From positions 1 through 35,994 of the forward strand of contig CAIYSL010000111.1 of assembly GCA_903928915.1 (NCBI GenBank): a stretch of 35,994 bases of DNA, written 5' to 3'. The translations under genes were made by a program, and so were the position numbers. This DNA is from an uncultured Syntrophobacterales bacterium. Its GTDB lineage: Bacteria > Desulfobacterota > Syntrophia > Syntrophales > UBA5619. Below are positions 18,752 to 27,479 of the stretch, piece after piece. The notes below the pieces were generated by a model, which saw only the letters and a program-made list of their open reading frames with translations, was not told the DNA's origin and did no database searches. Position 1 is the first letter of the stretch, and each line of letters starts with the position of its first letter.

Positions 18752-20385
18752 AGCCGCCCGCCGACCTGGTGATTCGGGGGGGGACCGTCTACACGGCGGA
18801 CCCGCCTTCCCCTGTCGCCGAGGCCCTGGCCGTGACGGGGGAGCGGATCTCCTACGTGGGCGGCCGGGACGGCGTGGCCGACTGGATCGGCCCGGACACG
18901 GAGGTGCTCGACGGCCGGGGCCGTCTGGTCATCCCCGGGTTCCGGGATTCCCACATCCATCCCATCCACGGCAGCCTTCTGTGGGTCGAATGCGTCCTGG
19001 CCGGCGAAGATACCGTTGCCGGCTGCCTGGCGAAGATCGCCGCCCATGCCGCCGATACGGGCCGGGAGGTGATCCGCGGAAACGGCTGGCGGCAGGGGCT
19101 GTTCGGGCCGCAGGGGCCGCACAGAGGGCTGCTCGACGCGATCTGCCCCGACCGGCCGGTGTATCTCACGGCCCTGGACGGCCACTCCGCCTGGGTCAAC
19201 TCCCGGGCCCTCCGCCTTGCCGGCCTGGACAGAGGGACCCCCGACCCGCTGGGGGGAAGGATCGAGCGGGACCTCCGGACCGGGGAACCGACCGGCACGC
19301 TCAGGGAGTGGCCGGCCATGAACCTCGTCGCCGACCGCCTCCCCCCGCCGGATCGCGCGGACCTGCTGGCCGCCATGGAGGTGTTCATGGAGATGGCCGC
19401 CCGCTGCGGGATCGTGGCGGTCCAGGAGGCGGCCGCCGGGGAGCGGGAACTGGAGGTCTACCGCGAGCTCGACCGGGAGGGATCCCTGACGATGGAAATC
19501 GGGGCCTCGCTGCTGTGCGACCCCGCTGCCGGTCCGGAACAGGCAGACAAGCTGATCGCGCTGCGGCAGCGCTACGGCTCGGCGCTGGTGCACCCCTTCG
19601 CCGCCAAGATCTTCCTCGACGGCGTGCTGGAGAGCCATACGGCATACCTGTCTGCCCCGTACGCGGATCAGCCGGATCACCGGGGGACGCTCGTCTGGCC
19701 GGAAGAGAATTTTCGCGCCGTCCTGGGCGCCCTGGACCAGCGGGGGGTTGACCTGCACATCCACGCCGTGGGCGATCGGGCCATCGCTCTGGCCCTCGAC
19801 GCCTTCGCTGCGGCCGGCCGGCGGCGCGGGGGGGCTGCCGGCCGCCGTCATCAGGTGGCCCACCTCGACCTGCTGAATCTTGCGGACATGGATCGGCTGA
19901 AAGAGCTGGCCGTCATCGCCAACATGCAGCCTGCCTGGTTTTACGAGGATGAAAGCTTCTGCGAGGTGATCCTCCCGGCCATCGGCCCGGAGCGCGCCGC
20001 GACCCTCTACCGCCTCCGCACCCTGCTGTCCCGGGGCGTACAAACGTGCCTGAGCAGCGACTGGCCCTACAGCGGAGGGCTCAGCACCTTCAATCCCCTG
20101 GAGGCCATCCAGGTCGGCCTGACGCGGAAATCCCTTGCCGGAGGAGAAGGATCACCATTCCTGCCGGAGGAGCGGGTGGGACTCGGGGAGTTGATCGACG
20201 GGTTCACGATCGCGAGCGCCTTCGCCGGCCGCAGGGAGGAAGAAACCGGCTCGCTCACGGCAGGCCGGTATGCCGATATCGCGCTGTTGGAGCGGGACCT
20301 GTTTGCCTGCCCCCCCGCGGAGATCGGCCGGACAAAGGTCCTGCTGACCCTGTTTCGGGGCAGGGCCGTCCACCGGGACCTCTAG
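18748..20385 (+). CDS. YtcJ/NfdA-type amidohydrolase
   Basis: A 545-residue metal-dependent amidohydrolase (composite beta domain plus TIM barrel), normal length for the YtcJ/N-substituted formamide deformylase group. Metal and active-site signatures: GFRDSHIHPIHG with H69 and H71, AAKIFLDGVLESHTA (barrel-end lysine region, about 288-302), DLHIHAVGDRAI, QVAHLDLLN and the final SSDWPYSGG with the catalytic aspartate. The frame is open into the preceding gene; a GTG at 18748 is chosen because the protein then begins with the family's usual DLVIRGGTVYTAD strand and the GTGA overlaps the upstream stop. No signal peptide. The substrate could be an N-acyl or N-formyl amide; coupling to an acetyltransferase gene invites the idea of removing an acyl group, which is only inference. 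Confidence 0.88.
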   Translation: MKPPADLVIRGGTVYTADPPSPVAEALAVTGERISYVGGRDGVADWIGPDTEVLDGRGRLVIPGFRDSHIHPIHGSLLWVECVLAGEDTVAGCLAKIAAHAADTGREVIRGNGWRQGLFGPQGPHRGLLDAICPDRPVYLTALDGHSAWVNSRALRLAGLDRGTPDPLGGRIERDLRTGEPTGTLREWPAMNLVADRLPPPDRADLLAAMEVFMEMAARCGIVAVQEAAAGERELEVYRELDREGSLTMEIGASLLCDPAAGPEQADKLIALRQRYGSALVHPFAAKIFLDGVLESHTAYLSAPYADQPDHRGTLVWPEENFRAVLGALDQRGVDLHIHAVGDRAIALALDAFAAAGRRRGGAAGRRHQVAHLDLLNLADMDRLKELAVIANMQPAWFYEDESFCEVILPAIGPERAATLYRLRTLLSRGVQTCLSSDWPYSGGLSTFNPLEAIQVGLTRKSLAGGEGSPFLPEERVGLGELIDGFTIASAFAGRREEETGSLTAGRYADIALLERDLFACPPAEIGRTKVLLTLFRGRAVHRDL

Positions 20386-20422
20386 ATACGGGGCGGGCGG
20401 GAGGATTCCGGAACCGGCGCTG

Positions 20423-21454
20423 TCAGACGTTGAACCGAAAGTTGATGATGTCGCCGTCCTGGACGACGTACTCCTTGCCCTCGAGCCGGAGCTTTCCCGC
20501 CGCCTTGGCGGCGGCGTTGGTGCCGCCGCAGGCGATGAACTCGTCGAAGTTGATCACCTCGGCCTTGATGAACCCCCGCTCGAAATCGTTGTGGATCACC
20601 CCGGCCGCCCGCGGGGCCTTGGTCCCCACAGGGATGATCCAGGCCTTCACCTCGTCCTCGCCGACGGTGAAGTAGACCGTCCGCTTGAGGAGCGAAAAGG
20701 CCCCCCGGATGACCCGCCCGAAGGCGGCCTCCCGAATGCCCAGCGAATCCAGAAATTCCTGGCGCTCCTCCGGGGGGAGGGCCATCAGCTCCGCCTCGAC
20801 GGCGCAGCAGATCCCGATCGCGGGAACGGCGAGTCCGGCCTGCCGGTTGAATTCGTCGACGACGGCGGGATTCTCTTCGGGGGTGTTGACGACGACCATC
20901 TCCGGCCGGATCGTCCAGAAGGAGAAGCTCCTGAGGCCGTGGCGATCCTCTTCGGCCAGAGGAATCTCCCGCAGGGGCTTGCCCGCTTCGAGCTGCTCCT
21001 TCAGGCGGGGCAGGACCCGGCCGTGAAGGCTGTCCTGGGGGGTCATCGGCTTCTTGGCCATCTTCGCCAGGCGCTCCAGGCGGTTCTCGCAGATCATCAG
21101 GTCCGCGAGCACGAGCTCGTCGGCGAGCTTGCGGTAGCCCGTCAGGGCGTCGGCCGCATCGCCGGTGGTGTACCCGTCGACCACGTGGAGCAGCCCCTCG
21201 GCGCCGGCGAGGCTCTGGCGGACGGCCTCCCAGGCCTTCTCCCCCACGGCGTTGACGTCGCTGAAGGGGACCTTGGCCGGCGAGACTTTCACCGGCGTGA
21301 AAATCTCCACCAGTTTATCGAACCGGCTGTCCGGCACCGTGGCCAGCCCCCGCACGCAGGTCTCGCCGTGCATCTCCCGACTCTTCACGCCGGTCATGAT
21401 CTCGAACAGCGTGCTCTTGCCGCTCTGGGGCAACCCCAGGATCCCGATTTCCAT
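20423..21454 (-). CDS. YchF/Obg-related NTPase, divergent, with TGS/DUF933 C-terminus
   Basis: A 343-residue cytosolic protein. G1 is GLPQSGKST (7-15), the base-recognition motif is NTPE (190-193, the NxxE form that makes YchF prefer ATP), and residues 260-343 are a good YchF C-terminal TGS domain (KLRLEGKEYVVQDGDIINFRFNV with AAGVIHNDFERGFIKAEVI before it). It differs from true YchF: about 20 residues short, the switch II DxxG is DVNA at 66-69, and the GxGLGN segment is missing. It is therefore best seen as a YchF paralogue with altered nucleotide cycle. TAGGAG overlaps the dapL stop just before its ATG, so it is translated with dapL. The canonical YchF, which binds ribosomes, is presumably elsewhere in the genome. 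Confidence 0.85.
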   Translation of the reverse strand: MEIGILGLPQSGKSTLFEIMTGVKSREMHGETCVRGLATVPDSRFDKLVEIFTPVKVSPAKVPFSDVNAVGEKAWEAVRQSLAGAEGLLHVVDGYTTGDAADALTGYRKLADELVLADLMICENRLERLAKMAKKPMTPQDSLHGRVLPRLKEQLEAGKPLREIPLAEEDRHGLRSFSFWTIRPEMVVVNTPEENPAVVDEFNRQAGLAVPAIGICCAVEAELMALPPEERQEFLDSLGIREAAFGRVIRGAFSLLKRTVYFTVGEDEVKAWIIPVGTKAPRAAGVIHNDFERGFIKAEVINFDEFIACGGTNAAAKAAGKLRLEGKEYVVQDGDIINFRFNV

Positions 21455-21461
21455 TTTACTC

Positions 21462-22631
21462 CTATTTTCCGAAGGCCTTCTCGATCCGGACCATCGCCTC
21501 CTCCAGCCGGCTGTCGGCGACGGTGAGCGAGATCCGGATGAACCCCTCGCCGTACTGGCCGTAGGCGGTGCCCGAGGCGACGACGACCGCCGTCTTCTCG
21601 AACAGCTGGTTCGTGAACTCCAGCGAGCTCATCCCCTTGGGGGTCGGCACCCAGAGGTAGAAGGTCCCCTTCGGCGGGTTGAACTTGATTCCGATCCGCT
21701 CGAGGGTCGTGAGGACCCGCGTCCGCCTGCGGGCGTAGATGGCCATCATCTTCTCGATGTTTGCGGTCTCGTTGCGCAGCGCCTGGATCCCCGCGAACTG
21801 GACGGCGTTGAAGATCCCCGAGTCGGTGTTCTCCTTCACCTTGCTGATCGCCGCGATCAGGTCGGGGTTGCCGCAGGCCATCCCGATCCGCCAGCCCGTC
21901 ATGTTGTAGGGCTTCGACAGGGAGTTGAGCTCCACCCCCACGTCCATCGCCCCGGGACAGGACAGGAAGCTCAGCCGCTCCTGGCCGTCGAACAGCACCT
22001 CGCTGTAGGGGTTGTCGTAGCAGACGGCGATATCGTTGGCCTTGGCGAAGGCCACCAGCTTCACGAAGAATTCCCGGGTGGCGCAGGCGCCCGTCGGGTT
22101 GTTCGGGTAGTTCAGGAAGAGCGCCGTGGCCTTCTTGCAGACATCCGCCGGGATCTTGTCGAACTCGGGCAGGTAGTCGTTCGCGGGCAGGATCGGCACG
22201 TTGTAGGGGATCCCTTCGCCCATCAGGATGCTCGCCCGGTAGGCGGGATAGCCCGGGTCGGTCATCAGGACCACGTCGCCGGGGTTGACCCGGGCCATGA
22301 CGAAGTGGTGGCACCCCTCCTTCGACCCGATCAAACCCAGGACCTCCGTGGCCGGGTCGAGCTTCACCCCGTAGCGGATCTCGTACCAGCGGGCGACTTC
22401 CTGGCGGAAGGCGAACATCCCCTTCTCCTCGTCCGTGGGGTAGCGGTGGTTCTCCGGGTCATGGGCCGTCCGGCAGAGCTCCGCGATGATCGAATCCGGG
22501 GTCGGGTCCACCGGGTCGCCGATGGCGAGGCTGATCACGTCGACGCCGTCGGCCTTGGCCTTGGCGATCTTCTTGCGCAACTCCATGAACAGGTAGGGGG
22601 GGATCTTCTTCAACCGTTCCGCAATCTGCAT
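21462..22631 (-). CDS. dapL: LL-diaminopimelate aminotransferase
   Basis: A 389-residue PLP-dependent class I/II aminotransferase that converts tetrahydrodipicolinate and glutamate directly to LL-2,6-diaminopimelate, bypassing the succinylase and acetylase routes. Visible: SLAIGDPVDPTP near the N-terminus (substrate-contact segment), NYPNNPTGA (172-180), D206 and Y209 for PLP, Schiff-base K240 in SLSKPYNMTGWRIG and the C-terminal GFIRISLT with the carboxylate-binding arginine. AGGAG lies about 11 bases before the ATG. dapF is upstream in the same direction, which makes the assignment to lysine/peptidoglycan synthesis strong; an LL-DAP-specific transaminase cannot be told from a related one by motif alone. 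Confidence 0.93.
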   Translation of the reverse strand: MQIAERLKKIPPYLFMELRKKIAKAKADGVDVISLAIGDPVDPTPDSIIAELCRTAHDPENHRYPTDEEKGMFAFRQEVARWYEIRYGVKLDPATEVLGLIGSKEGCHHFVMARVNPGDVVLMTDPGYPAYRASILMGEGIPYNVPILPANDYLPEFDKIPADVCKKATALFLNYPNNPTGACATREFFVKLVAFAKANDIAVCYDNPYSEVLFDGQERLSFLSCPGAMDVGVELNSLSKPYNMTGWRIGMACGNPDLIAAISKVKENTDSGIFNAVQFAGIQALRNETANIEKMMAIYARRRTRVLTTLERIGIKFNPPKGTFYLWVPTPKGMSSLEFTNQLFEKTAVVVASGTAYGQYGEGFIRISLTVADSRLEEAMVRIEKAFGK

Positions 22632-22687
22632 ACCTTAATCTTCTCCTTTCATACCTGGGCAATCGGCTCCCGGAAGCTCGATTTGAG

Positions 22688-22802
22688 GTTTTTCCGGGCA
22701 CCCTGCCCCCGCAGCGGAGCGCCCGCCGGGAAAACTGTCTGAGCGCTTTAGCGCGAGTTTTTTCCCGGCAGCGCAGCGAGGAGGTGCAGGGTCGGGAAAA
22801 AC
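22688..22802. repeat. Nested palindromic element in the dapF-dapL gap
   Basis: The 200-bp gap holds concentric inverted repeats. Outer arms: 22688-22706 (GTTTTTCC...ACCCTGC) with 22786-22802 (GCAGGGT...GGAAAAAC), one two-base indel. Middle arms: GCCGGGAAAA (22725-22734) with TTTTCCCGGC (22760-22769), perfect. Inner hairpin: GCGCT (22743-22747), TT, AGCGC (22750-22754), perfect. Between arms are short GCAGCG/GCGCAGCG words. A CTCC/GGAG hairpin follows at about 22802-22820. It would fold in RNA and as a cruciform. It may be a REP-like dispersed element or an attenuator before dapL. Confidence 0.7.
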
Positions 22803-22831
22803 TCCTGAGAGCGTAGGGAGTCGATTACCCC

Positions 22832-23653
22832 TCACCTCTTCCAGGCTTCATCCCATAGCTTTCCCTGATACACCACCGTCGCCGTTCCTTCAAGATAAAC
22901 GTTCCGGAACCCCTCGGCCGTTCCCTCGAAGTAGACCCTGAGCAGCTCGCCGCTCTGCACCCGCACGTCCACCGGGGACTGCACCAGCCCTTTCCGGCTG
23001 GCGATCAGGGCCGAGGCCACGGAGCCGGTCCCGCAGGCCAGGGTCTCGTCCTCGACGCCCCGCTCGTAGGTCCGGACGCGGAGGCTGTGGTCGTCCGTGA
23101 CGGCGACGAAGTTGGCGTTCGTCCCCGCCGGCCGGTAGTGGTCGTGGGTGCGGATCGCGCGCCCCGTGGTGAAGACGTCGAACCCCTCCAGGTCGCGGAG
23201 GAAATGGACGACGTGCGGCACGCCGGTGTTTACGCTGTGGACGGTCAGGAGCTGATTGCCGATCGTGATGCGGTCGTCCATCACCAGGGAGTGGGGATCG
23301 GTCAGGCGGAGCTTCACCACGTCGCCCGTCACCTCGGCGTCGATGATCCCCGCGCCCGTCTCGAAGGACATCCGCTGGCCGGCGATCCCCTGGAGATAGG
23401 CGAACCGGGCGGCGCAGCGGCCGCCGTTTCCGCACATCTCCGCCTCGGAGCCGTCGGCGTTGTGGAACCGCCACTTGAAATCGACCTTCGCGGACGGCTC
23501 GATCACGAACAGGCCGTCGGCCCCGACCGAGACCTGCCGCCGGCAGACGCTCCGCGCAAAGGCCGCAAGGTCCCCCACGGCCAGCGACCCGTCCCGGTTG
23601 TCGATCAGGATGAAATCGTTGCCGCTCCCGCTCATCTTGGTGAACTCAATCAT
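22832..23653 (-). CDS. dapF: Diaminopimelate epimerase
   Basis: A 273-residue cofactor-independent epimerase converting LL- to meso-diaminopimelate, the next step after DapL. The two catalytic cysteines are in MCGNGGRC (C74) and LACGTGS (C207), each in its family context; SGSGNDFILID opens the protein and NTGVPHVV precedes the second half. The frame is open further upstream, but ATG 23653 has GGAGGAGG before it and matches the family's N-terminus (MIEFTKMSG). It starts 17 bp after the stop of the PEP/pyruvate-binding protein gene, and dapL follows after the palindromic gap. Confidence 0.96.
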   Translation of the reverse strand: MIEFTKMSGSGNDFILIDNRDGSLAVGDLAAFARSVCRRQVSVGADGLFVIEPSAKVDFKWRFHNADGSEAEMCGNGGRCAARFAYLQGIAGQRMSFETGAGIIDAEVTGDVVKLRLTDPHSLVMDDRITIGNQLLTVHSVNTGVPHVVHFLRDLEGFDVFTTGRAIRTHDHYRPAGTNANFVAVTDDHSLRVRTYERGVEDETLACGTGSVASALIASRKGLVQSPVDVRVQSGELLRVYFEGTAEGFRNVYLEGTATVVYQGKLWDEAWKR

Positions 23654-23670
23654 TGCCCCTCCTCCAACAA

Positions 23671-26286
23671 CTATTCCAGATAACAGACGGCCCGCTGGCT
23701 CTGCGGATCGGCCACGACGCGGGCGAAACGCCCGCCTGTCGCCGCCGGCAGATCGAACACCCTGACGATCTCCTGAAACCGCTCGGCGCCGGGAACAAGC
23801 TCCGTCAGGATGTTGGGCAGGCACGAGAACAGCGCCCCGTTGAACTCCGCCTCCGGGTCGTTCGGATAGACGGGCAGGTAGATGATCTGCGCCTCCACGA
23901 GGTCGAGGAAGAAGTGGGTCCCGTAGGAGACATCCGGCACCTGTCCCGCCTCCTCCCGCGCCATCTCCACGAGGACCGCGGTGTTGTTGATGTCGGCATA
24001 GCTCACGTTAACGCCGAGCTCGATGTTGCTGCTCCCCCACCTGCCCGGTCCCATCATCAGGATCCGGCCCGCGGCAACGGCGCTGTGCTCGTTGATCCGC
24101 CCGACGATGCGGCCGATGCTCTTCTTCAGGTCCGGCGAGGCGAGGGCGGAGTACCGCTCCGGGTCGATGTACAGCAGATACCGGACCGGGCCCGTGTCGC
24201 CGCCGCTGATCGTCCGGCCCGACCGGAACAGGAGCCGCTCCGGCGGGATGTCTTCGGGAAGCCGGATCGGCCCCGTCGCCCCGGGGAGCCGCATCGGGCG
24301 GCACTGGAGGAGGTTGATCCGGATCCTCCCGGTCGCGTCCACCGCGGCGGTGAATTCCGTGTCGAGCGGCTGGCCGTAGACCTTTTCGATGCGCACGAGC
24401 ATATCGTCGATGATCTTCACGAAGTCCGTCCGGCCGATCAGGTTGTTGGCGGTCATCACCAGCGGCTCGCTCGTCGTCTCGAGCCGGCTGGTCCAGGGAT
24501 CCGCCGGGTAGCCCTCCTTCATCAGCGAAACCAGCAGGTGCAGGTTCGGGTAGTCGCGGTCGGCCAGGAGCTCCTCAAGCGGCAGCGTCGCGAACTCGTT
24601 GTGCGCGAGGTCTATCAGGTCCACCTCGGTCTGCGAATACTTCGCGATCCGGACCCCTGTCTCGGGACGGAGCTGGGGATGGCTGACGGCGATCATCCGG
24701 GGGTAGTCGTTCCCGACCCGGTTGACCGCCCGGGTCCCCAGGCCGAAGACGAGGCGGATCATCCCCCGCTTCGGGTCGATCCGGTCGGTCCAGGCATAGA
24801 GGTTCCGAGAGAAGGCCACCCCGGCCAGGGTCGGGAAAAAGTACTGCCGGTAGGGGGTCCCGGAGACGCGCTGGACGAGGATCGCCATCTGCTCGTCGCT
24901 CTCGCCCAGCCCCCGGCTGCGGCGGTAGGTCATGGCGTCGGGGTTGAGGGCGCTGGCGTAGATCAGCTTCACCGCCCGGAGGAACGCTTCGAGCCGCTCC
25001 TCCGGGGGGCCCTGGTTCGCGCAGTACTCGCTGTGGTACTTCCCGGCGAAGGCGTTCCCGAAGCTGTCCTCGAGCAGGCTCGAGGAGCGGGCGATGATCG
25101 GCGCCTGCCCGAAGTAGGCGAGCATGTCCCGAAACTGCTCCATGATCTCCGGGGAAAACCGCCCGGCCAGGAACCGTTTTTCCACCTCGGCGAACTCCTC
25201 GCGGGAGATGTTCGCCGCCCGGGAAAGCTGGAGGCGCATCCGGAAGAGGTCGTTGTTCACCAGGAAGGTGAAGAACACGTCGGAGCCGATGTAGAAGGAG
25301 TCGTGCGGTTCGAGGACCTCCCGGAAATCGACCTCGCCCGGTTCGGAAAGGAGTATCCGCCGGGCGAGGAGCATCCCGGTCGCCTTGCCGCCGATCCGTC
25401 CCGACCCGATCAGGCGGTCGCGGATGGCGAACAGGTCGTCGAGGGTCATGGTGGCGTCGACCATCCGGTTGAACTCCGGATGGGTCCCGATGATCATCCG
25501 GGAGAGCTCCTGCTTGAGGGCGGCCACCTCGGGCGTCTTCTCGTCGAGGTCCAGCCCGGTCTCATGGTACTGCATCAGCCGCCGGTAGACGCTTTCCCAG
25601 GGGGCGATCGATCTCGTCCGCACCTGGAGCGGCTTCTTGATCGCCGAGACCGCGACGGCGGCGGCGTCACCGCTGCCGAACACCGGCGTCCAGACGGGAT
25701 CGGTCATGCTGTGGGGGAGGAACATCTGGGGCGAATAGCGGTCCCAGACCTTGAGGGGGTGGAGGTACATGCCCCCGTCGACCCGGTACACGTCCAAGAG
25801 GAGCTGGGTCGTGTCGCGGATCCGGGCCACGGCCCGATGGCTGTGGCGGCCGCGGGTGAGGGCGAAGTACGCCACCGTGTCGAGCTCGAACAGGAAAGGA
25901 CAGGTCACCTGGAAAAAATTCGCCAGCAGTTCGTCCGTCGCCCACTCGACGACGAGCGCCGAGAGGTTGTCGAAGACGTAGAACACCTCCTTCCCCTCCG
26001 CCTCGATGATCTGGTTGAGATTCCCGCTGAAGGAATCGAACCCGGCGTGGGGACTCACCTCGATCGTGGTGAGGCCGTCCAGCGGCGGCAGGATCGGGGG
26101 ATGGGGTGCGAACCGGAAATAGATCGTCCGCCTGCCGTCGCGGATCGCCTGCCGGGCGAAGGGCTCGGCGAAGAGGGAATAGTCCGCCAGGCGGTCCACC
26201 TGCCAGACGACGTTATCGCCCAGCCGGAGTTCCTGGAGCACCTGATCGAGCGGCGGCAGGCCGCTGGCAACGCTTCGCGATGTCAT
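23671..26286 (-). CDS. PEP/pyruvate-binding (PPDK_N) protein with P-loop-less KaiC-like N-terminal domain
   Basis: An 871-residue protein. Start 26286 is chosen because AGGGGAAG precedes it and the upstream frame is low-complexity arginine/proline. Residues 8-195 run like a KaiC/RAD55 RecA-fold domain (PPLDQVLQELRLGDNVVWQV..., RTIYFRF, then a Walker B-like FYVFDNLSALV at 102-112), but the P-loop is replaced by VDRLADYS and has no GKT. Residues 285-870 carry PEP synthase nucleotide-binding (PPDK_N) features: GRIGGKATGM (296-305), IIARSSSLLEDSFGNAFAGKY (397-417), and MMGPGRWGSSNIELGV near the end. No phosphohistidine swivel or PEP-binding TIM barrel follows, so it cannot perform the full PEP synthase cycle alone. 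It could phosphorylate or adenylate another protein; the role is unknown. It lies 17 bp before dapF. Confidence 0.85.
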   Translation of the reverse strand: MTSRSVASGLPPLDQVLQELRLGDNVVWQVDRLADYSLFAEPFARQAIRDGRRTIYFRFAPHPPILPPLDGLTTIEVSPHAGFDSFSGNLNQIIEAEGKEVFYVFDNLSALVVEWATDELLANFFQVTCPFLFELDTVAYFALTRGRHSHRAVARIRDTTQLLLDVYRVDGGMYLHPLKVWDRYSPQMFLPHSMTDPVWTPVFGSGDAAAVAVSAIKKPLQVRTRSIAPWESVYRRLMQYHETGLDLDEKTPEVAALKQELSRMIIGTHPEFNRMVDATMTLDDLFAIRDRLIGSGRIGGKATGMLLARRILLSEPGEVDFREVLEPHDSFYIGSDVFFTFLVNNDLFRMRLQLSRAANISREEFAEVEKRFLAGRFSPEIMEQFRDMLAYFGQAPIIARSSSLLEDSFGNAFAGKYHSEYCANQGPPEERLEAFLRAVKLIYASALNPDAMTYRRSRGLGESDEQMAILVQRVSGTPYRQYFFPTLAGVAFSRNLYAWTDRIDPKRGMIRLVFGLGTRAVNRVGNDYPRMIAVSHPQLRPETGVRIAKYSQTEVDLIDLAHNEFATLPLEELLADRDYPNLHLLVSLMKEGYPADPWTSRLETTSEPLVMTANNLIGRTDFVKIIDDMLVRIEKVYGQPLDTEFTAAVDATGRIRINLLQCRPMRLPGATGPIRLPEDIPPERLLFRSGRTISGGDTGPVRYLLYIDPERYSALASPDLKKSIGRIVGRINEHSAVAAGRILMMGPGRWGSSNIELGVNVSYADINNTAVLVEMAREEAGQVPDVSYGTHFFLDLVEAQIIYLPVYPNDPEAEFNGALFSCLPNILTELVPGAERFQEIVRVFDLPAATGGRFARVVADPQSQRAVCYLE

Positions 26287-26459
26287 CTTCCCCTGTTCTC
26301 CTGGTACCCGGACGCCGCCCGCAGCCCCCCTTCGCGGGGGACGGGCGCCCCCCCCGGGGAGGGTAATCCGCTCCGCCGCGCCGGATCGCCGCCGGGGTGG
26401 CCGGCGAGCAGGCCCGAGGGCGGGAAAGCCCCCGCGGCCGGCATGCCGTCCGCTTCGCG

Positions 26460-27416
26460 TCACTCCCCCGGTCCGACGATGTGGGTGCGGAGCGTCATCA
26501 GCCCTTCGATGGCGCACTCGACCACGTCGCCGGGCTTGAGGAACAGTTCGGCGGCGTTGGGCTTGCCGATGGCGGTGCCCCCCGGCGTCCCCGTGGCGAA
26601 CAGATCCCCGGGCTCGAAGGGGATGTACCGCGAGAAGTGGTCGATGATGTCGGGCAGCTTCCAGATCTGATCAACCGTGTTGAACCGCATCCGCTGTTCA
26701 CCGTTCACCGTGCAAGTCATCCAGAGGTCGTAGGGATCGGGAATCTCGTCGATGGTGACGATGCAGGGGCCCAGCGGCCCGAACCCGGGGATGTTCTTCC
26801 CGGTCCAGAAGCGCGAGCCCGAGGCCACCTCGCGCTTCTGCAGGGCCCGGTCGGTGAGGTCGTTCAGGATCGTGACCCCGGCGACGTACTTGAACGCCTC
26901 CGCCTTCCCCACCCCGAGCGCCCGCCTGCCGATGACGAACACCAGCTCCGGCTCGTAGTCGAGCAGGACGACTCCTTCGGGACGCACGACCCGCCAGTCG
27001 TGGCCCGAAAGGCAGTAGTTGTACTTGACGAACCCCGTGGGCTCCTGGGGCGTCTCCAGGATGAGGTCGTTCTTCCGGAGCTCCTCCAGATGCTTCCGGT
27101 AGTTCTTCCCCACGCAGAGGAACTTCTCCGCGTCGGGAACCGGGGGATGGAAGATGACCGTCTCCGGGGAATAGCTCCACTCCCCCTCCGCTGCCCTGCC
27201 GGCCTTTGCCGCATACGCGATCAGGCTGCGCACCCGCTCGAGGCCGGCCTCTCCGGCCGCCAGGAGCCCCCGCATCGTGGCCGGCAGCGGCAAGCCGGGA
27301 GCCTCGCGCCGCTGCGCCCGGTCCAGGGCCGCCAGGTCGAGCACGGCGCCGTCGGCCATGACGCCGATCCGGGGCAGGCTGTGGTCGCTCTGCGGCGCAA
27401 AGGTCGCTAGTTGCAT
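26460..27416 (-). CDS. Fumarylacetoacetate hydrolase (FAH) family enzyme
   Basis: A 318-residue cytosolic hydrolase/hydratase/decarboxylase of the FAH fold. Metal ligands are visible as E155 and E157 (DYEPELVFVIG) with D186 (LNDLTDR), followed by FWTGKNIPGFGPLGP and the substrate-side GDLFATGTPGGTAIG; the N-terminal 95 residues are the usual lid. AAGGAG lies about 11 bases before the ATG. Members cleave C-C bonds in beta-dicarbonyl compounds or hydrate/decarboxylate 2-oxo acids. Its position after the PanB homologue and iron alcohol dehydrogenase suggests action on a 2-oxo acid or acylpyruvate intermediate of the same pathway. The stop is 173 bp before the PPDK_N gene. Confidence 0.92.
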   Translation of the reverse strand: MQLATFAPQSDHSLPRIGVMADGAVLDLAALDRAQRREAPGLPLPATMRGLLAAGEAGLERVRSLIAYAAKAGRAAEGEWSYSPETVIFHPPVPDAEKFLCVGKNYRKHLEELRKNDLILETPQEPTGFVKYNYCLSGHDWRVVRPEGVVLLDYEPELVFVIGRRALGVGKAEAFKYVAGVTILNDLTDRALQKREVASGSRFWTGKNIPGFGPLGPCIVTIDEIPDPYDLWMTCTVNGEQRMRFNTVDQIWKLPDIIDHFSRYIPFEPGDLFATGTPGGTAIGKPNAAELFLKPGDVVECAIEGLMTLRTHIVGPGE

Positions 27417-27479
27417 GGCCGTTTTGTCTCCTTCTCGCGCGGGGCGCGGACACGCAGCGTCCCGCTGGACGCCGCGGTG

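Noticed and set aside
22688-22802. Lysine riboswitch before dapL
   Set aside because: The structure is a simple nested palindrome; I cannot find the multi-helix junction core or its conserved loops.
23653-26670. 1005-codon open frame on the + strand opposite the PPDK_N gene
   Set aside because: Histidine/arginine/proline-rich antisense shadow of a gene with clear motifs.
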